Assembly: GCA_019188255.1 (NCBI GenBank)
Contig: JAETXT010000013.1
Location: forward strand, 1,612,001-1,676,000
From: Verticillium longisporum
Taxonomy: Eukaryota > Ascomycota > Sordariomycetes > Glomerellales > Plectosphaerellaceae
DNA length: 64,000 nt
Reading direction: 5' to 3'
A program made the position numbers and the translations under genes. Shown one piece after another: positions 45,030 through 57,076 of this stretch (its first letter is position 1; each line of letters starts with the position of its first letter). The notes beneath the pieces are model-generated. The model was not told the DNA's origin, did not search any database, and saw nothing but the letters and a program-made list of their open reading frames with translations.

Positions 45030-45416
45030 TCACAGAAGAGCAGACCCGATAAACAGCAGGCATAACCCCCCATGCACCCCTAGATGGACCACTGGCCCTC
45101 CAAGCGTCTTCTTTTGCTGCTCTTCTCTCCCTCCGTTACCAGACGTCATCCTCACCCAGGCCCTCCAGCATGGCCAGAGATGCCAAAACGCCAACGAAGC
45201 AGCAGCCCATCGCGCAAGCCCCTCGACGCCAGGACCCACGAGCACACCGATACAGAGCAAGGTCGTGCTCAACAACAGGCCGCCGACCAGCTGGCACACC
45301 AGGACAGCGGCCTCAGATGGGGATGCGATCTGAGTGTCAGGACGCAGGATGAACTGCCGGGCGGCCAGTGTTTCAATGGGGATATGGAGGAGGAAGGGCA
45401 ACTTGGCAAGCAGCAT
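45030..45416 (-). CDS. Small integral membrane protein, unknown function
   Basis: 128 aa, intronless in the coding part, ATG at 45416. The hydropathy pattern by eye suggests three or four membrane segments: LLAKLPFLLHIPIETLAA, AAVLVCQLVGGLLLSTTLLC (then IGVLVG), LARWAAASLAFWHLWPCW, and VHLGVHGGLCLLFIGSALL at the C-terminus. A short hydrophilic loop (SGNGGREEQQKKTLGG) lies before the last segment. Its 3' end converges on bfr2 (184 bp apart). No family name can be given. The overall design resembles small conserved fungal membrane proteins, but that is an impression. Confidence 0.6.
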   Translation of the reverse strand: MLLAKLPFLLHIPIETLAARQFILRPDTQIASPSEAAVLVCQLVGGLLLSTTLLCIGVLVGPGVEGLARWAAASLAFWHLWPCWRAWVRMTSGNGGREEQQKKTLGGPVVHLGVHGGLCLLFIGSALL

Positions 45417-46833
45417 GATCGGGCGGTCGTGTTCGGGTCGGGTGACACGCGCGGCCTACGATAAGCGGGATCTCGAGAAAGAAGCAATGGTTATGGAAGG
45501 TGGCTTGTGGCTGAGTATGTCAGTTGCGCTGCGCTTGTTCATAACGAGACGTTGATCGGTCATCGAAGGTGGACGCACTTCTGTGCCCGGCGGGGTAAAT
45601 TCAAAGCCGAATCGGGGGTTTCAGTAATTCTTGGGACGTTTGGTTCAGGCTGCCTACCTTGAGTTTGTTACAGTTTCCGGACTTTCTGGTTTTATTGCAA
45701 GTTCCACTGACATGGAATGTCAAGCTCGAGCTTCATCTTCTCGGCGTCGGCTCAGACGCGTCGAACCTGTGACACCTGTGACCGGAACCTTACTGTTCCT
45801 GCCCCTCGCCTCGTCAGGTCATCAGCAGGAGTGGAGGAGGGGCTGCCAGCAACAGGGGCGTGTCCACCCAATCAGACTGACGAAATCCCATCGTCATCAC
45901 TCTCCAGTGCCTGCAGGTGCCTGGAAGCTCTCGCCTGCCCTGACAGCTCGCTGACTGTGCACACCCGACCACCCACCACCCGCCACCACCACCGCCAGGA
46001 ACCGAAACATCGACTCAACAGGCGGCAATCATGATGCACCGCTTCCATCATCGTCGCCCACCCTCCCCTGCTTTTGCTTGGGATAGCCTTCTTGCTACGT
46101 TCAGGTACTTGCCTACCTTACCTTAAAGGACCTTAGCGAGGACAATGGGCCAGATCATCGGACGCTGGAGCAATGAATCCGTCCGTACCCACCAATATGG
46201 CCCCCTTGGCACTGTCGCAGTACGCTTGTCCATTGGTCGAGGAACTGACTCGGCGGCTGTCCGCCTTTTGTTGAGCTTCGAGTTGTCGTCGTCTTGCCCC
46301 TGAGGACCTTCTCCTTTCCTGCCTACCAGTAGGCCCCGGACGAAGCTTTGCGGCCGGGTCGTCATGTTGCATAGCATCGTAACTAGCAGATAAACACGTT
46401 GACCGCCTTTTTTGCCCTCGCCAGTCGTTGCTCGCCCGTGTTTACCTGCGCCGAATCCTAGTGCACTTCTTGGCCCCCAGTGATATCGACATCATCATCG
46501 CCATTCTCTATCTGCAAGCTATCGAAAAGCGCCAGCTTTTGCATGTGTGCCGTGCCACCCATCGCATCGTCTCACTGTTCGCTCCCTGTCACCGTTTCAG
46601 CTTTCCTTTTTTTTTTTGGTCATCCATTTGACTTTGGACCAAACATAGCTCCCATATACATCGCCCGCCATCCCATTTTCGTTTTTTTCCTTCTGAATCA
46701 AGACCGACCGACCTCAGACCGTGTTCTAGCTCTACAATCGAGCCTTCCTCGTAGCTCTCGACACCATCTGGAGCTACCCCTCCCCCACCTCCCCTCAGTC
46801 CCCTCGCTCCAGCGCACGACGACTCGCGCCGCC
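45417..46833. promoter_or_regulatory. Intergenic region, includes type III PKS promoter
   Basis: 1.4 kb between divergently oriented genes. The last ~250 bp before 46834 have long C/T tracts (for example at 46597-46615 and 46770-46810), typical of a fungal 5' leader. A possible 5' UTR intron donor for the membrane-protein gene (ATC|GTAGGC on the minus strand) lies near 45460, at low confidence. No further gene is supported. Confidence 0.4.
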
Positions 46834-48295
46834 ATGACCTCCCCAAACACCTTTGGAGACCTGGGTCTTTCCATTATCGGCGTGGGAACCCAGTACCCGC
46901 CTCATGCGCTGGACCAGAACTGTCTCGACGTCCTGGCTGCGCGATTCTACCCCGAATCACCAGCGTACGTACTCTTCCTGTCTGGGGATCACCCACCACC
47001 CTGCTGGGATACCATTGCGAGACGCTGACTCGTGGCCGCCGCCATAGTATGAAAAAGGTCCTCTCGATCAACCGCTTTACAGGAATTGACACGCGATCAT
47101 CAATTGGAACACCAGACCACCCAATCGTCAACCAAAAGCAGGCCCCCTCGATCACGGACCTCCACGAAGTTTTCGTCAGCGAAGGGATCCCCCTCTCGGT
47201 GAGCGCCGGTCGCAAGGCCCTCGACGAGGCCGGCATCGACCCTGCCCAGATCACGCACATTGTCGCGACAACCTGCACTGACAGCGCAAACCCGGGGTTC
47301 GACCACCATGTCGCCAAGCAGCTCGGCATCACCCACAATGTCGAAAAGGTCCCCTTGCACGGCATCGGCTGCAGCGGCGGCCTCGCCACGCTGCGCACCG
47401 CCGCCAACCTTGCGCTGGGGCACACGGCCCGCGGCAAGCCGGCGCGCATCCTGTGCCTCGCCCTGGAAGTGAGCACGACCATGGTTCGCAGCGAGATGGA
47501 CAGCATCAACGAGTCACAGGAGACCAGGATAGGCATCGCCTTGTTCTCCGACTGCGGCAGTGCCGTGGTACTGAGCAACGGAATCGGACCGCCGACAGAG
47601 CCTGTGTACGATTTGCTGGGCTGGGAGCACAGGATCATCCCCAACTCGGACAGGGATCTCGGCTTCGACGTCGACGTCTCAGGCATGTTCACACGGGGGA
47701 CTTTCTCTCGGCCAGCGCGCGATTGCTAACACTGAACGCAGGCTGGAAGGTGGTCCTGTCCCCTCGCGTCCCGGCGCTCGCGTCGTCTGTCATGGCGCCA
47801 ACGTTTGCAGATCTGCTGGCCTCCGTGCCGTCACTGCCAGCCGAGTACCAGAAAGCCGATGACTTTGACTGGGCCATGCACCCTGGCGGCGCCACCATTC
47901 TGACAGGCGCCGAGAAGGCCATGGGCATCACGTCCGAGCACATGCGCGCGAGCTACGACACCTACATCAACCACGGCAACTCGAGCTCGGCGACCATCTT
48001 CAGCGTCCTCGACCGGTTGCGAAGCAAAGACATGGACGCGCTGGCGCCGGGTGGGCGGGTCCGGGACTTTGTCGTCGGTTGTGCCTTCGGCCCGGGCATC
48101 ACGGCAGAGATGTGCATGCTGAAGCGCAACCGGGGCGTGCAGGGTGTCACAGGCTTGCTGACGCCACCGGAGACGGAGAGCGAGGGAGGCCGCAGCGATG
48201 CTGGAGACGAAATCGAAAGTCCGGCGGCGGCGGCACCGCAGGCGAATGGCGAGGCGTTTGTCGCAGAAGCATTGGAGCAACTAGACCTCGATTGA
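46834..48295 (+). CDS. Type III polyketide synthase (chalcone-synthase-like)
   Basis: The exons are 46834-46964, 47048-47682 and 47742-48295 (439 aa). The first intron is GT-AG (83 bp). The second (47683-47741) fits only with a GC donor (CAG|GCATGT) and has a perfect GCTAAC branch site. The catalytic triad of the family is present: Cys152 in GIGCSGG, His302 in AMHPGG, and Asn335 in NHGNSS. These nearly match the plant CHS numbering (164/303/336). The C-terminal signature is AFGPGITAEMCMLKR. Such homodimeric enzymes extend an acyl-CoA starter with malonyl-CoA without ACP, giving resorcylic acids, alkylresorcinols or pyrones. About 60 acidic residues extend the C-terminus past the core. Neighbours are housekeeping genes, so no dedicated cluster is seen. 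The product is unknown. Confidence 0.9.
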
Positions 48296-49851
48296 GCCCG
48301 CATTGTGCTTTACAAGGTCAAGATGGCAGGCAAGGCGTTGGAGGTTTTTTTTGTCCTGTACTTATGTCAGAGCAACAGTCAGCATTTGTAGGGTGGGGAT
48401 TCCCGCCATGGAAGCAATGATGAAAGCAATGAAGAAAATGACATGACGAGTTCTGTTGCTCCTCAGACTCTGCCATAATGGCCAGATGCCTCTGGGTATC
48501 AGAGGCCAGCCGGCCTGTCCCCTTGGCGGGGACGAATTTGCCCGCGGATGCCAGACGGAAACTTCACGATGCGGCAGGCGCAGAGGCCAACGGCCAAAGA
48601 TTCTCCGGAAAACGAGCCCCTCCAAACCCCAGAACCTGGGGTCGCGCCCCTTGATCAACCGAGGAAGCCCGAGACTCGGGACGCTGCCGCTGGTCGACAT
48701 TGGACAAACCCGATCGCCCCGATGGAAGAGTCCCCGCCAGTTCGCTGACGATTGAAGGCTAGAAAGCCGCGTCCCGGCATACCGAAGTGCATGGGGGGAA
48801 GCCGTCTTCCGCATCTTTCCGTCGCCCATCGGCAATGCCTTGGACCTAGAGCATGCGAGGATCTCCTCGCACGATTTCGTTCGGGTGCTTCATTGGCCGA
48901 CATGCTGCTCTGGAGGGGCACCGCCGGCTCGATGCGGTAGCTGGGTGTGTTTTTGTTTGTCCATGCTGTCCCGTTCCTTGGGCCGTCGTCAGATCCGAAG
49001 CATCGCGACATTGACACGCGGGCGCCGAGCGACGTCTCGAGTAGACCCCCCCTCCCCTTCCTTTCTTTCCCCCCAGGAGACGAGACACCCCCCCAAGCAC
49101 TTCTATTTTTGCCCAGCCTTTGTCATTCTGTTTCCCCCCCTCTCTCTTGTCTGTGAGCTGTTTTTTTTTCGCTCTTCTGCTTCACCTGATTGTGTCAATG
49201 AAATCTCTCATCTCAACAGTCAGGTCTAAAAAGCCGCACTGCTCCGATAGACGGCACGGCACCGTGGGCAGGTCAGAGGGGGATGATGACACGGGTGGTG
49301 TTTACCGAGCAGTGGGAGCTCTGGCGAAGAGGGGCTTTCCTAGGGGGGGCTGCCTGGCAACGACAGGGCCTGTAGCTGTTCGGGCAGTGGGAAAGGAAAC
49401 AAACGGGCGAAATTGGCGGGTTGACGTCAAGTGGGGGTGACCGTACGGGTACGCCCGGAGTCGGATCAGAGCGTGGTGGCTCTGACTGGCCCGTTCGGCG
49501 TCTCACTTTGTACCTGCCCCTCAACACTTTGGTTGGGTGAGACTTCACTCGTTCGTCACTTTGGTGCTCGTGCCTCAGCTCGCCCTCCGACCCCGCCTCG
49601 ACACGGGCTGGACTTGGCTGAGGAAATGCCTCTGGTGTGTGTCTGGGTGGGAGCACCGCGCGATGCAATTGGGTGCCCGGGGCGTGGGTTGGCACGACAG
49701 GTAGCTCTTCGTAACGTGACGCACCTTGGAAACGCAACAAGGAGGGACGGAGCGAGTGGGAGGGGCGGTCGAGCACCAGAAGGGCCGGCCGGACATGGCG
49801 CGCGCTGCAAATATCTTGTCCATCACTGGTGCTTCTATCATCCTCGACTTG
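48296..49851. other. Intergenic, no supported gene
   Basis: 1.55 kb between the PKS stop and the aldolase leader. Open frames on both strands (for example around 48.4-48.8 and 49.3-49.8 kb) are C/G-rich artefacts without motifs. T/C-rich runs occur at 49050-49180. Confidence 0.45.
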
Positions 49852-50020
49852 AATTTCCCTCCTCCCTCTCTACACCTCACAATCCAATTCTTCCATATAT
49901 CCTTTTTTGGGACTCATCAGCAACCGATTTCTTCTTGATCACCCTCTCGAAGAATCAATTCCTCTCTCAACACCTTCGCATCCTACCCCTCCATCAGCTA
50001 CCCCGCCACCCACTGTCAAC
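49852..50020 (+). promoter_or_regulatory. Pyrimidine-rich leader of the aldolase gene
   Basis: The stretch directly before the ATG at 50021 is dominated by C/T (TTTCCCTCCTCCCTCTCTAC and similar), a hallmark of strongly expressed fungal glycolytic genes, where transcription starts within or after such tracts. The sequence just before the start (CTGTCAACATGG) is a good fungal start context. Confidence 0.5.
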
Positions 50021-51441
50021 ATGGGTGTCCTCCAGGATCTTAACCTCAAGCCCGGCGTCATCTACGGCGATGATGTCCTGAAGCTCTTCACCTACGCCAA
50101 GGAGAAGGGTTTTGCCATGCCCGCCGTTAACGTTGTATGTTGCAGTCTTCCCCTGCTTCGTCCTGATGTCGATTGTGCATTCGCATACCCTGCCAACCTC
50201 GCAGTCCTCCTCTTCCACCGTTGTCGCTACCCTCGAGGCCGCCCGCGACTCCAAGTCGCCTGTCGTCCTGCAGTTGTACGTCTAAACCGAATCCTCGTCG
50301 CTTCACTTTGCAGCGCAGCTAACAAAACACAGCTCCCAGGGCGGTGCTGCCTTCTTCGCCGGCAAGGGCGTCACCAACAGCGCTGAGAAGCAGGAGGCTT
50401 CCGTCGCCGGTGCCGTTGCGGCCGCCCACTACATTCGCGCCATCGCTCCCGTCTACGGCGTCCCCGTCGTTCTCCACACCGACCACTGCGCGTAAGATGC
50501 GAGAACTCCTCTACCTCTGAGCATTTTGGCACCCCCGCTGACCCCCAATCAGCAAGAAGCTTCTACCTTGGCTCGATGGCATGCTCGACGCCGATGAGGC
50601 CGAGTTCAAGAAGAGCGGCACCCCCTCTTCTCCTCCCACATGATCGATCTCTCCGAGGAGGATGTCAAGTGGAACATTGACACCACCGCCGCCTACCTCA
50701 AGCGCTCCGCTCCCATGAAGCTTTGGCTCGAGATGGAGATTGGCAGTAAGTTTTGAACCCCACTCGGTTATTTCGTCCAAACGAATGGTCACATACTCAC
50801 ATATGCGACAGTCACCGGTGGTGAGGAGGATGGCGTCAACAACGAGGACGTCGACAACAACTCCCTCTACACTCAGCCCGAGGACATCTGGGCCATCTAC
50901 GAGACCCTCTCCGCCATCAGCCCCTACTTCTCCATCGCCGCTGGCTTCGGCAACGTCCACGGTGTCTACAAGCCCGGCAACGTCAAGCTCCACCCCGAGC
51001 TGCTGAGCAAGCACCAGAAGTTCGTCGCTGAGAAGCTCGGCAGCAAGGAGGAGAAGCCCGTCTTCTTCGTCTTCCACGGCGGCTCCGGCTCCACCGTCGA
51101 GGAGTTCCAGCAGGCCATCAGCTACGGTGTCGTCAAGGTCAACCTCGACACTGATCTGCAGTGGGCCTACCTCACCGGTGTCCGTGACTACGTCACCAAG
51201 AACATTGACTACCTGAAGTACGTATTTTTCTGCCTCCGACGTTGTGTCGATTCCGCGCTTCGTGCTCTGCTTCCCGTTGCTAACCCCCACCCGCAGGACC
51301 CAGGTCGGCAACCCCGAGGGCGCTGACAAGCCCAACAAGAAGAAGTACGACCCCCGTGTCTGGGTCCGCGAGTCCGAGAAGACCATGACCGTCCGCGTCA
51401 AGGAGGCCCTCGACCACTTCAAGGCCGCCGGCTCTTTGTAA
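50021..51441 (+). CDS. fba1: Class II fructose-bisphosphate aldolase, frameshifted as written
   Basis: Zn-dependent aldolase of glycolysis and gluconeogenesis, which splits fructose-1,6-bisphosphate into DHAP and glyceraldehyde-3-phosphate in the cytosol. The exons are 50021-50134, 50205-50275, 50333-50491, 50553-50745, 50812-51217 and 51297-51441, with introns of 57-79 bp, all GT-AG. Hallmarks are VVLHTDHCA (metal His), GFGNVHGVYKPG, FHGGSGSTVEEF and VKVNLDTDLQWAY. In exon 4 the run ACCCCCT at 50620-50626 has five C where the reading frame needs six. As written, the frame ends at a TGA at 50641-50643 after about 200 codons. With the frame restored, the coding length is normal (about 362 aa) and everything downstream is conserved. 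This is most likely a base-call or assembly indel, because the gene is normally essential and single-copy. Confidence 0.9.
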
Positions 51442-52200
51442 GCGACGAATTCCGCGGGGGACGATGGATTCGGTAATGAAGATTGCTGCCGCAGCACGGT
51501 TGGGAGATGATTAGATTGCTGTAATTGGTAGCAAAGAATGATATCCATGACATGAGTTGCGAAAATCAATCGTGAACACGTTGAAAAAGGTCTGTCTGAA
51601 CTGCCTCGTGCGGGCAGGTCCGTCTTGACCCTTGCTATGACTGACTGGTTGAGTACATCTACGACGAAATTTACACAAGTTGCGAGTGGTCTGAGAGTGA
51701 CAGCACTTGTTGCTGCAACAACTTGAGCTATCGGTGGATAACCTCAAGAGTTTCACGTATACGATGACACGGCAATTGACGAGCCTCGACCGGAGCACAA
51801 AAATTATGCTCGAGAGATCAAGCCTCCTCGAATCGCTATCGCGACCAAACTTTGTTCTTGCATGCCCTCTTTACCACAACCTTTCCACTGCTTCCAAAAA
51901 GCTTCCAGTCGCAAGCGGGGTCCGGGTGAACATCGGCAGAAAGGGAGATGCGACGGAGGTGAACCCCCCCTTGCGACAGCGACAGCTCCCCACCATGCAT
52001 TCGAGGTCGGCTCCACAGCCTCGTCGCCGCTCCGAGCCCGAGTTGACTGACCACCCTCGACCAGTCCGCGGGACTCTCGCGCGCGCGCATTCGAATTTAC
52101 CCAACGACAACATCTTATCGCACTGCTAGGCGGCATACCTTACCTCTTGCTTCCCTCCTTCCGAAGATATGTTCATTGGGGCGAGGAAACCGAAGCCAAA
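51442..52200. other. Intergenic region between aldolase and PAN2
   Basis: About 760 bp containing the aldolase 3' UTR and the PAN2 promoter. No supported open frame, RNA gene or repeat. Confidence 0.5.
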
Positions 52201-55200
52201 ATGGACGGAGACTGGGATCAGGTATGCAATGCGCGTCCCTTTGCGCGGGGCACACGCGTCGAGCTACCCAGGCAGTCCGGCGATGGCCTCATTCCGTGTC
52301 TGCATGGGCGTTCATGCTTGAATACGATAGCGAAAACGGTTGCTGACCTGTTCTACCCCCCAGGTCGCCCGTATTCCCTTCCCGCCTCCAGGTGTACGGG
52401 CTATGGCAACACCCGTCACAACAATGACGTTTGACCCTCAACAAGAACTCCTCTGGACAGGCAACGACTATGTGAGCTTCGGCTGCTCTCAATCCGCCCG
52501 GATCTTCTCTGACTTGATCACAGGGTCGCGTGACATCTTTCTACGGCACCGAGCTTCAGCGATATACCTCTTTCAAAGCCTTTTCGACCCACGGCGATGT
52601 ACGGCAGATCCTCGTTAGCGAAAAGGGCGTCATTGCTTTGGGAGCGCGAGATATTCATATGGCGTTGCGGAGGGGACCGCCACTTTGGCATCTTCAGTAT
52701 AGCTCTCAGCATGCTGTCACACGGCTGCAATTGCGCATCAGCTGACGTCCGACAGGAGCGACGAATTCAAAGACTTACGATGCATGAATTTCACGTCGAA
52801 GGGCCAGGCCGAGATCCTGGTGGCTGGCTTCCAGGACAAGATGTTTGTCATTGACGTCAACAAGGGAGAGATCACCAAGGAGGTCCGACGTTCTGCGCTC
52901 GTGTGTGGGGTCCCACCGCTGACCCGTGCTAGATCTCAACCGAATACTCTTACCAGATCATGAAGAAGAGCCGCTATATCTGCGCGGCCACCAAGGATGG
53001 TCTTATCAATATGATTGATCCTGTCAATTACTCGGTCGTGCGAAGCTGGAAGGCGCATTCTGCACTGATCAGCGACATGGACGCGCAGCACGATTTCATC
53101 GTTACCTGCGGATTCTCGCTGCGCCAGAGTCAGAGCTACATGCCCGACTCGTTTCTCAACGTCTTCGACATAAAGCGCATGACATCCATGGCCCCTATTC
53201 CTTTTCCTGCAGGAGGGGCCTTCGTGCGGATGCATCCACGTATGTCCACTACCAGTATTGTTGTATCGCAGACTGGCCAGCTTCATGTGGTCGACTTGAT
53301 GAACCCCCACACGAGCAATGTGCGGCAAATCAACGTGGTCAACTCGCTCGTCACCATGTTCGAAATTGCATGTTCTGGCGAAGCAGTGGCGCTGGCCGAC
53401 TCAGCCTCTCAGATTCATCTTTGGGGCAGCCCCTCGAAGGTTCGGTTTGTCGACTTTCCGCAGCCGACTGAGTTCGCCGGTCCTGAAGCGCCTGCGCCCG
53501 CCATTGACTGGACTACTGAGACGTAAGCCAAAGACCCTTGACGCGTAATGACGAGAAGCTGACATTATGGAGTCCTCTCAATATGGTCGGCATGCCGTAC
53601 TACCGGGAACCACTGCTTTCAGCATGGCCTGATATGGTTTCTGACGTCGGGGCGCCGCCTCCAACTCTTGACCCTCAGTTTCTCTCTACCCTCAAGGCCA
53701 CAGAGTTCGGTCTTTAGGGGCCAAATCCGGGTGGGCGGCGGCCCAACCAAGCCGAAGACACCCGAAAGACCGACAAGACACCTGTGCCCGGCATCCAAGC
53801 CCCCAAGTCCCCCAGCGAAAAGGGGGGGGAATCCCCCAAAACTCCCGGGCAGGCAGCTGGCGCCGAAGACGAGGTTGACGATGCTGCGGTGAAGATGGGC
53901 GGCGACCGCAAGACGGAATGCCCTCCGATGTATCGTAATGTCGAGATCAAATACAGCAAGTTTGGTGTTGACGACTTTGACTTCGGGTATGCACTACTAT
54001 TCACCTTGTTGCCTTGTCAGCTAACCGTTGCCCTCTAGGTATTACAACAGGACGGCCTACTCCGGACTAGAGATCCACATTGCCAACTCGTATGCAAACG
54101 CGCTCTTGCAAGTAATGCACTTCACGCCTTTGATCCGGAATCTGGCTTTACAGCATACTGCAACTGCATGCATCGTTGAGACGTGTTTGCTGTGCGAGCT
54201 TGGTTTTCTTTTCGACATGTTAGAGAAGGCAGAAGGCTCCATCTGTCAGGCGACCAACTTATTGAAAGCGCTGAGCCATCAGCCTCAAGGTATGTCATCT
54301 GGACAGTCCTTGACGGTTCATTGATCGAATGCTCATCCTGATTGTCTTTAGCGGCGGCTCTGTGTCTGCTAGAAGAAGACCTCAACGGCGGCCCACTGCC
54401 CGCCATGCTGCAGCGTCTGACACGGTTCTTGCTCGACAAGATTGTCGAAGATTTCCGCATTACTTCTCCAGGCGTCAATCTCATGCTTCAGGTCGGGCCC
54501 TCCTCGGTTTCCGTGTGCAATCTTCGTAGGCTGACTCGAGACAGGCCGTTCAAACCGCCGCTACCGAGTACATAAGGTGCATGAACTGTCGAAGTGAATA
54601 CACTCGCCCCAGCCCTACCAATGTCAATGAACTGATATATCCTAATGCCGTAAGTTTTATTTGTGGCTTCTCGAATCCTGTACTGATCGCGTGCGACAGA
54701 AGGCCCCGATGCGAAATCAGAAGGCCCCCAAGGTCACTTTTTCGCAGGTGCTCAAAATGAGCGTCGAGCGGGAATTTCCATCGAAAGGATGGTGTCCCCA
54801 ATGCCAACGTTACCAGCCAAACGCTTCGAGGAAAACCATCAGCAGTGTACCTCAGGTGCTCATGCTCAACACGGCGGTCAAGACCCCTGAGCACCGTAGG
54901 CTTTGGGCGAATCCAGGCTTTCTTCCAGAGGAAATTGGCGTCATAGTGGACCATGGCCAATTCTTCTGTTACGAAGGTGAAGATCTGAAGCTCCATCTGC
55001 AAAGGGGGATCCACAACATAACCGTCTACTCTTTGATTGGTATGACGATGGAGGTCGAGGCTGGCCCTGGCCAGAAGCCGCACATGGTTGGCATGACCAA
55101 TGGTAAGATCCTGTGACGGAGAGGCCCCGACGGCGCTAACACTCTTCAGTTGGCCACTGCCAGCCAGAAGCCCCCGAGGCGAGTCAGTGGCATTTATTCA

Positions 55201-56254
55201 ATGACTTCTTGGTTCGGTCGGTGAGCAAGGAGGAAGCTCTCTCTTTCAACGCGAACTGGAAGATTCCATCGGTCTTGACGTTTCAAGTGAAGGAGGCGAA
55301 CAACATGATGGACACGACGTGGAAGCAAAAGATTGACACCTCGCTCCTATTCACGGATTCAAGGTCAGTGTTCTCGTTCCCGTTTGGAGTAACGCCTTTT
55401 GTAGCACCTCCTGACATTCAGCCAGTCACCTCCATGACAGCAAGACATACCGGACGCTCGATGGTGCGACAGAGCCGCCGGGTCCTGGCAGCATTATTGC
55501 ACTCGACACCGAGTTTGTGGCTGTACGACAACCGGAGATCGAGATGAACTCCGAGGGCGAGAGGGAAACGATTCGGCCCAAGGTATACGCCCTCGCACGT
55601 GCCTCTGTCATTCGAGGAGAAGGAGAGGCGGAAGGAGAGCCTTTCGTCGATGATTATATCTTGATTCGGGAGCCCATTGTCGATTATTTGACCGCCTTCT
55701 CGGGCATTACCGAGGTGGACCTCAACCCACGCTTGTCGAAACACAATCTCGTACCGTTGAAGGTGGCCTACAAGAAGCTGTGGATGTTGGTCAATCTCGG
55801 TTGCAAGTTCCTGGGCCACGGATTGAAGCAAGATTTCCGAGTCATCAACATCCATATACCCAAGGCCCAAGTCATCGACACGATCGAGCTGTACTACTTA
55901 CACACGCGCCTACGAAAGCTTTCGTTGGCGTTCCTTGCTAGGAACGTATTGCGGGAGAACAACCAGAACGAAACGCATGACTCGAGCGAGGACACGCGGA
56001 CAGCACTGAGACTGTATCGGAAGTACCAAGAGTATGTCTCGGCGGGCGTGTGGGAGCAAAAGATCAACGAGATATACAATGTGGGGCGAGATGTTGGTTT
56101 CCGAGCTCCCAAGGCGGGTGATCAGGAAGTGCAGAGGACAGAAACCCCTCCGCTACCCATAGAAGGCGGCCCAGGCCCCACGACACCGGTTAGGCGGCCG
56201 CCAGGTGCAGGCGGGTCGTTGCTGACGCCAGGAAAGGCATCGCCGTTTCGCTGA
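52201..56254 (+). CDS. pan2: PAN2, catalytic subunit of the Pan2-Pan3 deadenylase (in-frame TAG)
   Basis: Twelve exons: 52201-52221, 52364-52471, 52524-52696, 52756-52882, 52933-53522, 53573-53986, 54039-54289, 54352-54491, 54545-54649, 54700-55102, 55150-55363 and 55426-56254. All phases agree (1125 codons including stop). Domains in order: a WD40 propeller ([39 protein letters not shown]), a linker that binds Pan3, the pseudo-UCH domain ([27 protein letters not shown]), and the DEDDh 3' exonuclease ([38 protein letters not shown]). The protein trims poly(A) tails in the cytoplasm. Codon 388 (53715-53717), at the start of the linker where the family usually has an aromatic residue, reads TAG. 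Everything downstream is conserved. This is either sequence error, a single substitution, or a genuinely truncated allele. Confidence 0.88.
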
Positions 56255-57076
56255 GCAAGGCGCAACACGCGTTAGATAGTGAAGAACATCATCTTCAGAA
56301 TCATCTCATCTGCTTGGGTACGTGAAAGTTTTGACATGGGCGCGCAAGGCAAGTACAGTGAGTCGTCCCGGTCAGAAGACAGTAGAGGGTCTAGCTTGGT
56401 GACCTCCCAGCGCGCATCAACAACAGTTGCGCGAGGAAATGCTTCAGGCATTTCATCGGCCGTTGCCAACATATATGGAGAACTATCGACTGACAAAGGC
56501 AAAAAGGGTTGCGCAGACGATGGTTGATGGCTCTACATGCCGCGTCTCTCTCGCCATCGCCTCGACTGCTTAGGCACGACCTTGTCCGAGGTACTCCCAC
56601 CACAGCAGACGCACAATGCTTCGACAACGAACAACGCAACGCGCAACGCTTTGTAGAACCCGAGAATGGGATTAGAACATCAGATGGAATGAAGCTGTCA
56701 TCCAAAGGTTTTCAACTAAAAATAGCAACACGATCACATTTGGGATCACGGAAAAGACGATCGCCGGCGAATTAATAGGGCTGAGACACACAAGGCTAGC
56801 GCCCCTTCCCGTTTGGGACTCTGTATATCCTGACGCGTCTGCTACCATGAGAAAAAAATAAGGACAGTCCCGTTTGGGCCTGCCCATCCCCTTTCGGTGG
56901 TACATCTTGATGGTACTGTCCTGTTTGGGCGGTACGTTCGATGGTACTTTACTGATTGCACGGCCAAACTGCGGTAGCCGGTCGCGCTTGGTGCATAAAA
57001 CAAACATCTCCCACGCGCGCCCTCTGGGCGAATCCTTCCTTCCTTCTCCTCCTCAGGTGAGTCCTAACCCCCTGCA
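56255..57076. other. Intergenic, transition from core to accessory sequence
   Basis: About 820 bp. From about 56845 there are short near-repeats (CCCGTTTGGG, CCTGTTTGGG; GATGGTACTGTCC, GATGGTACTTTAC) and a TATA-like CATAAAA at about 56994. These probably belong to the promoter of the following gene. No open frame is supported. Confidence 0.4.
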
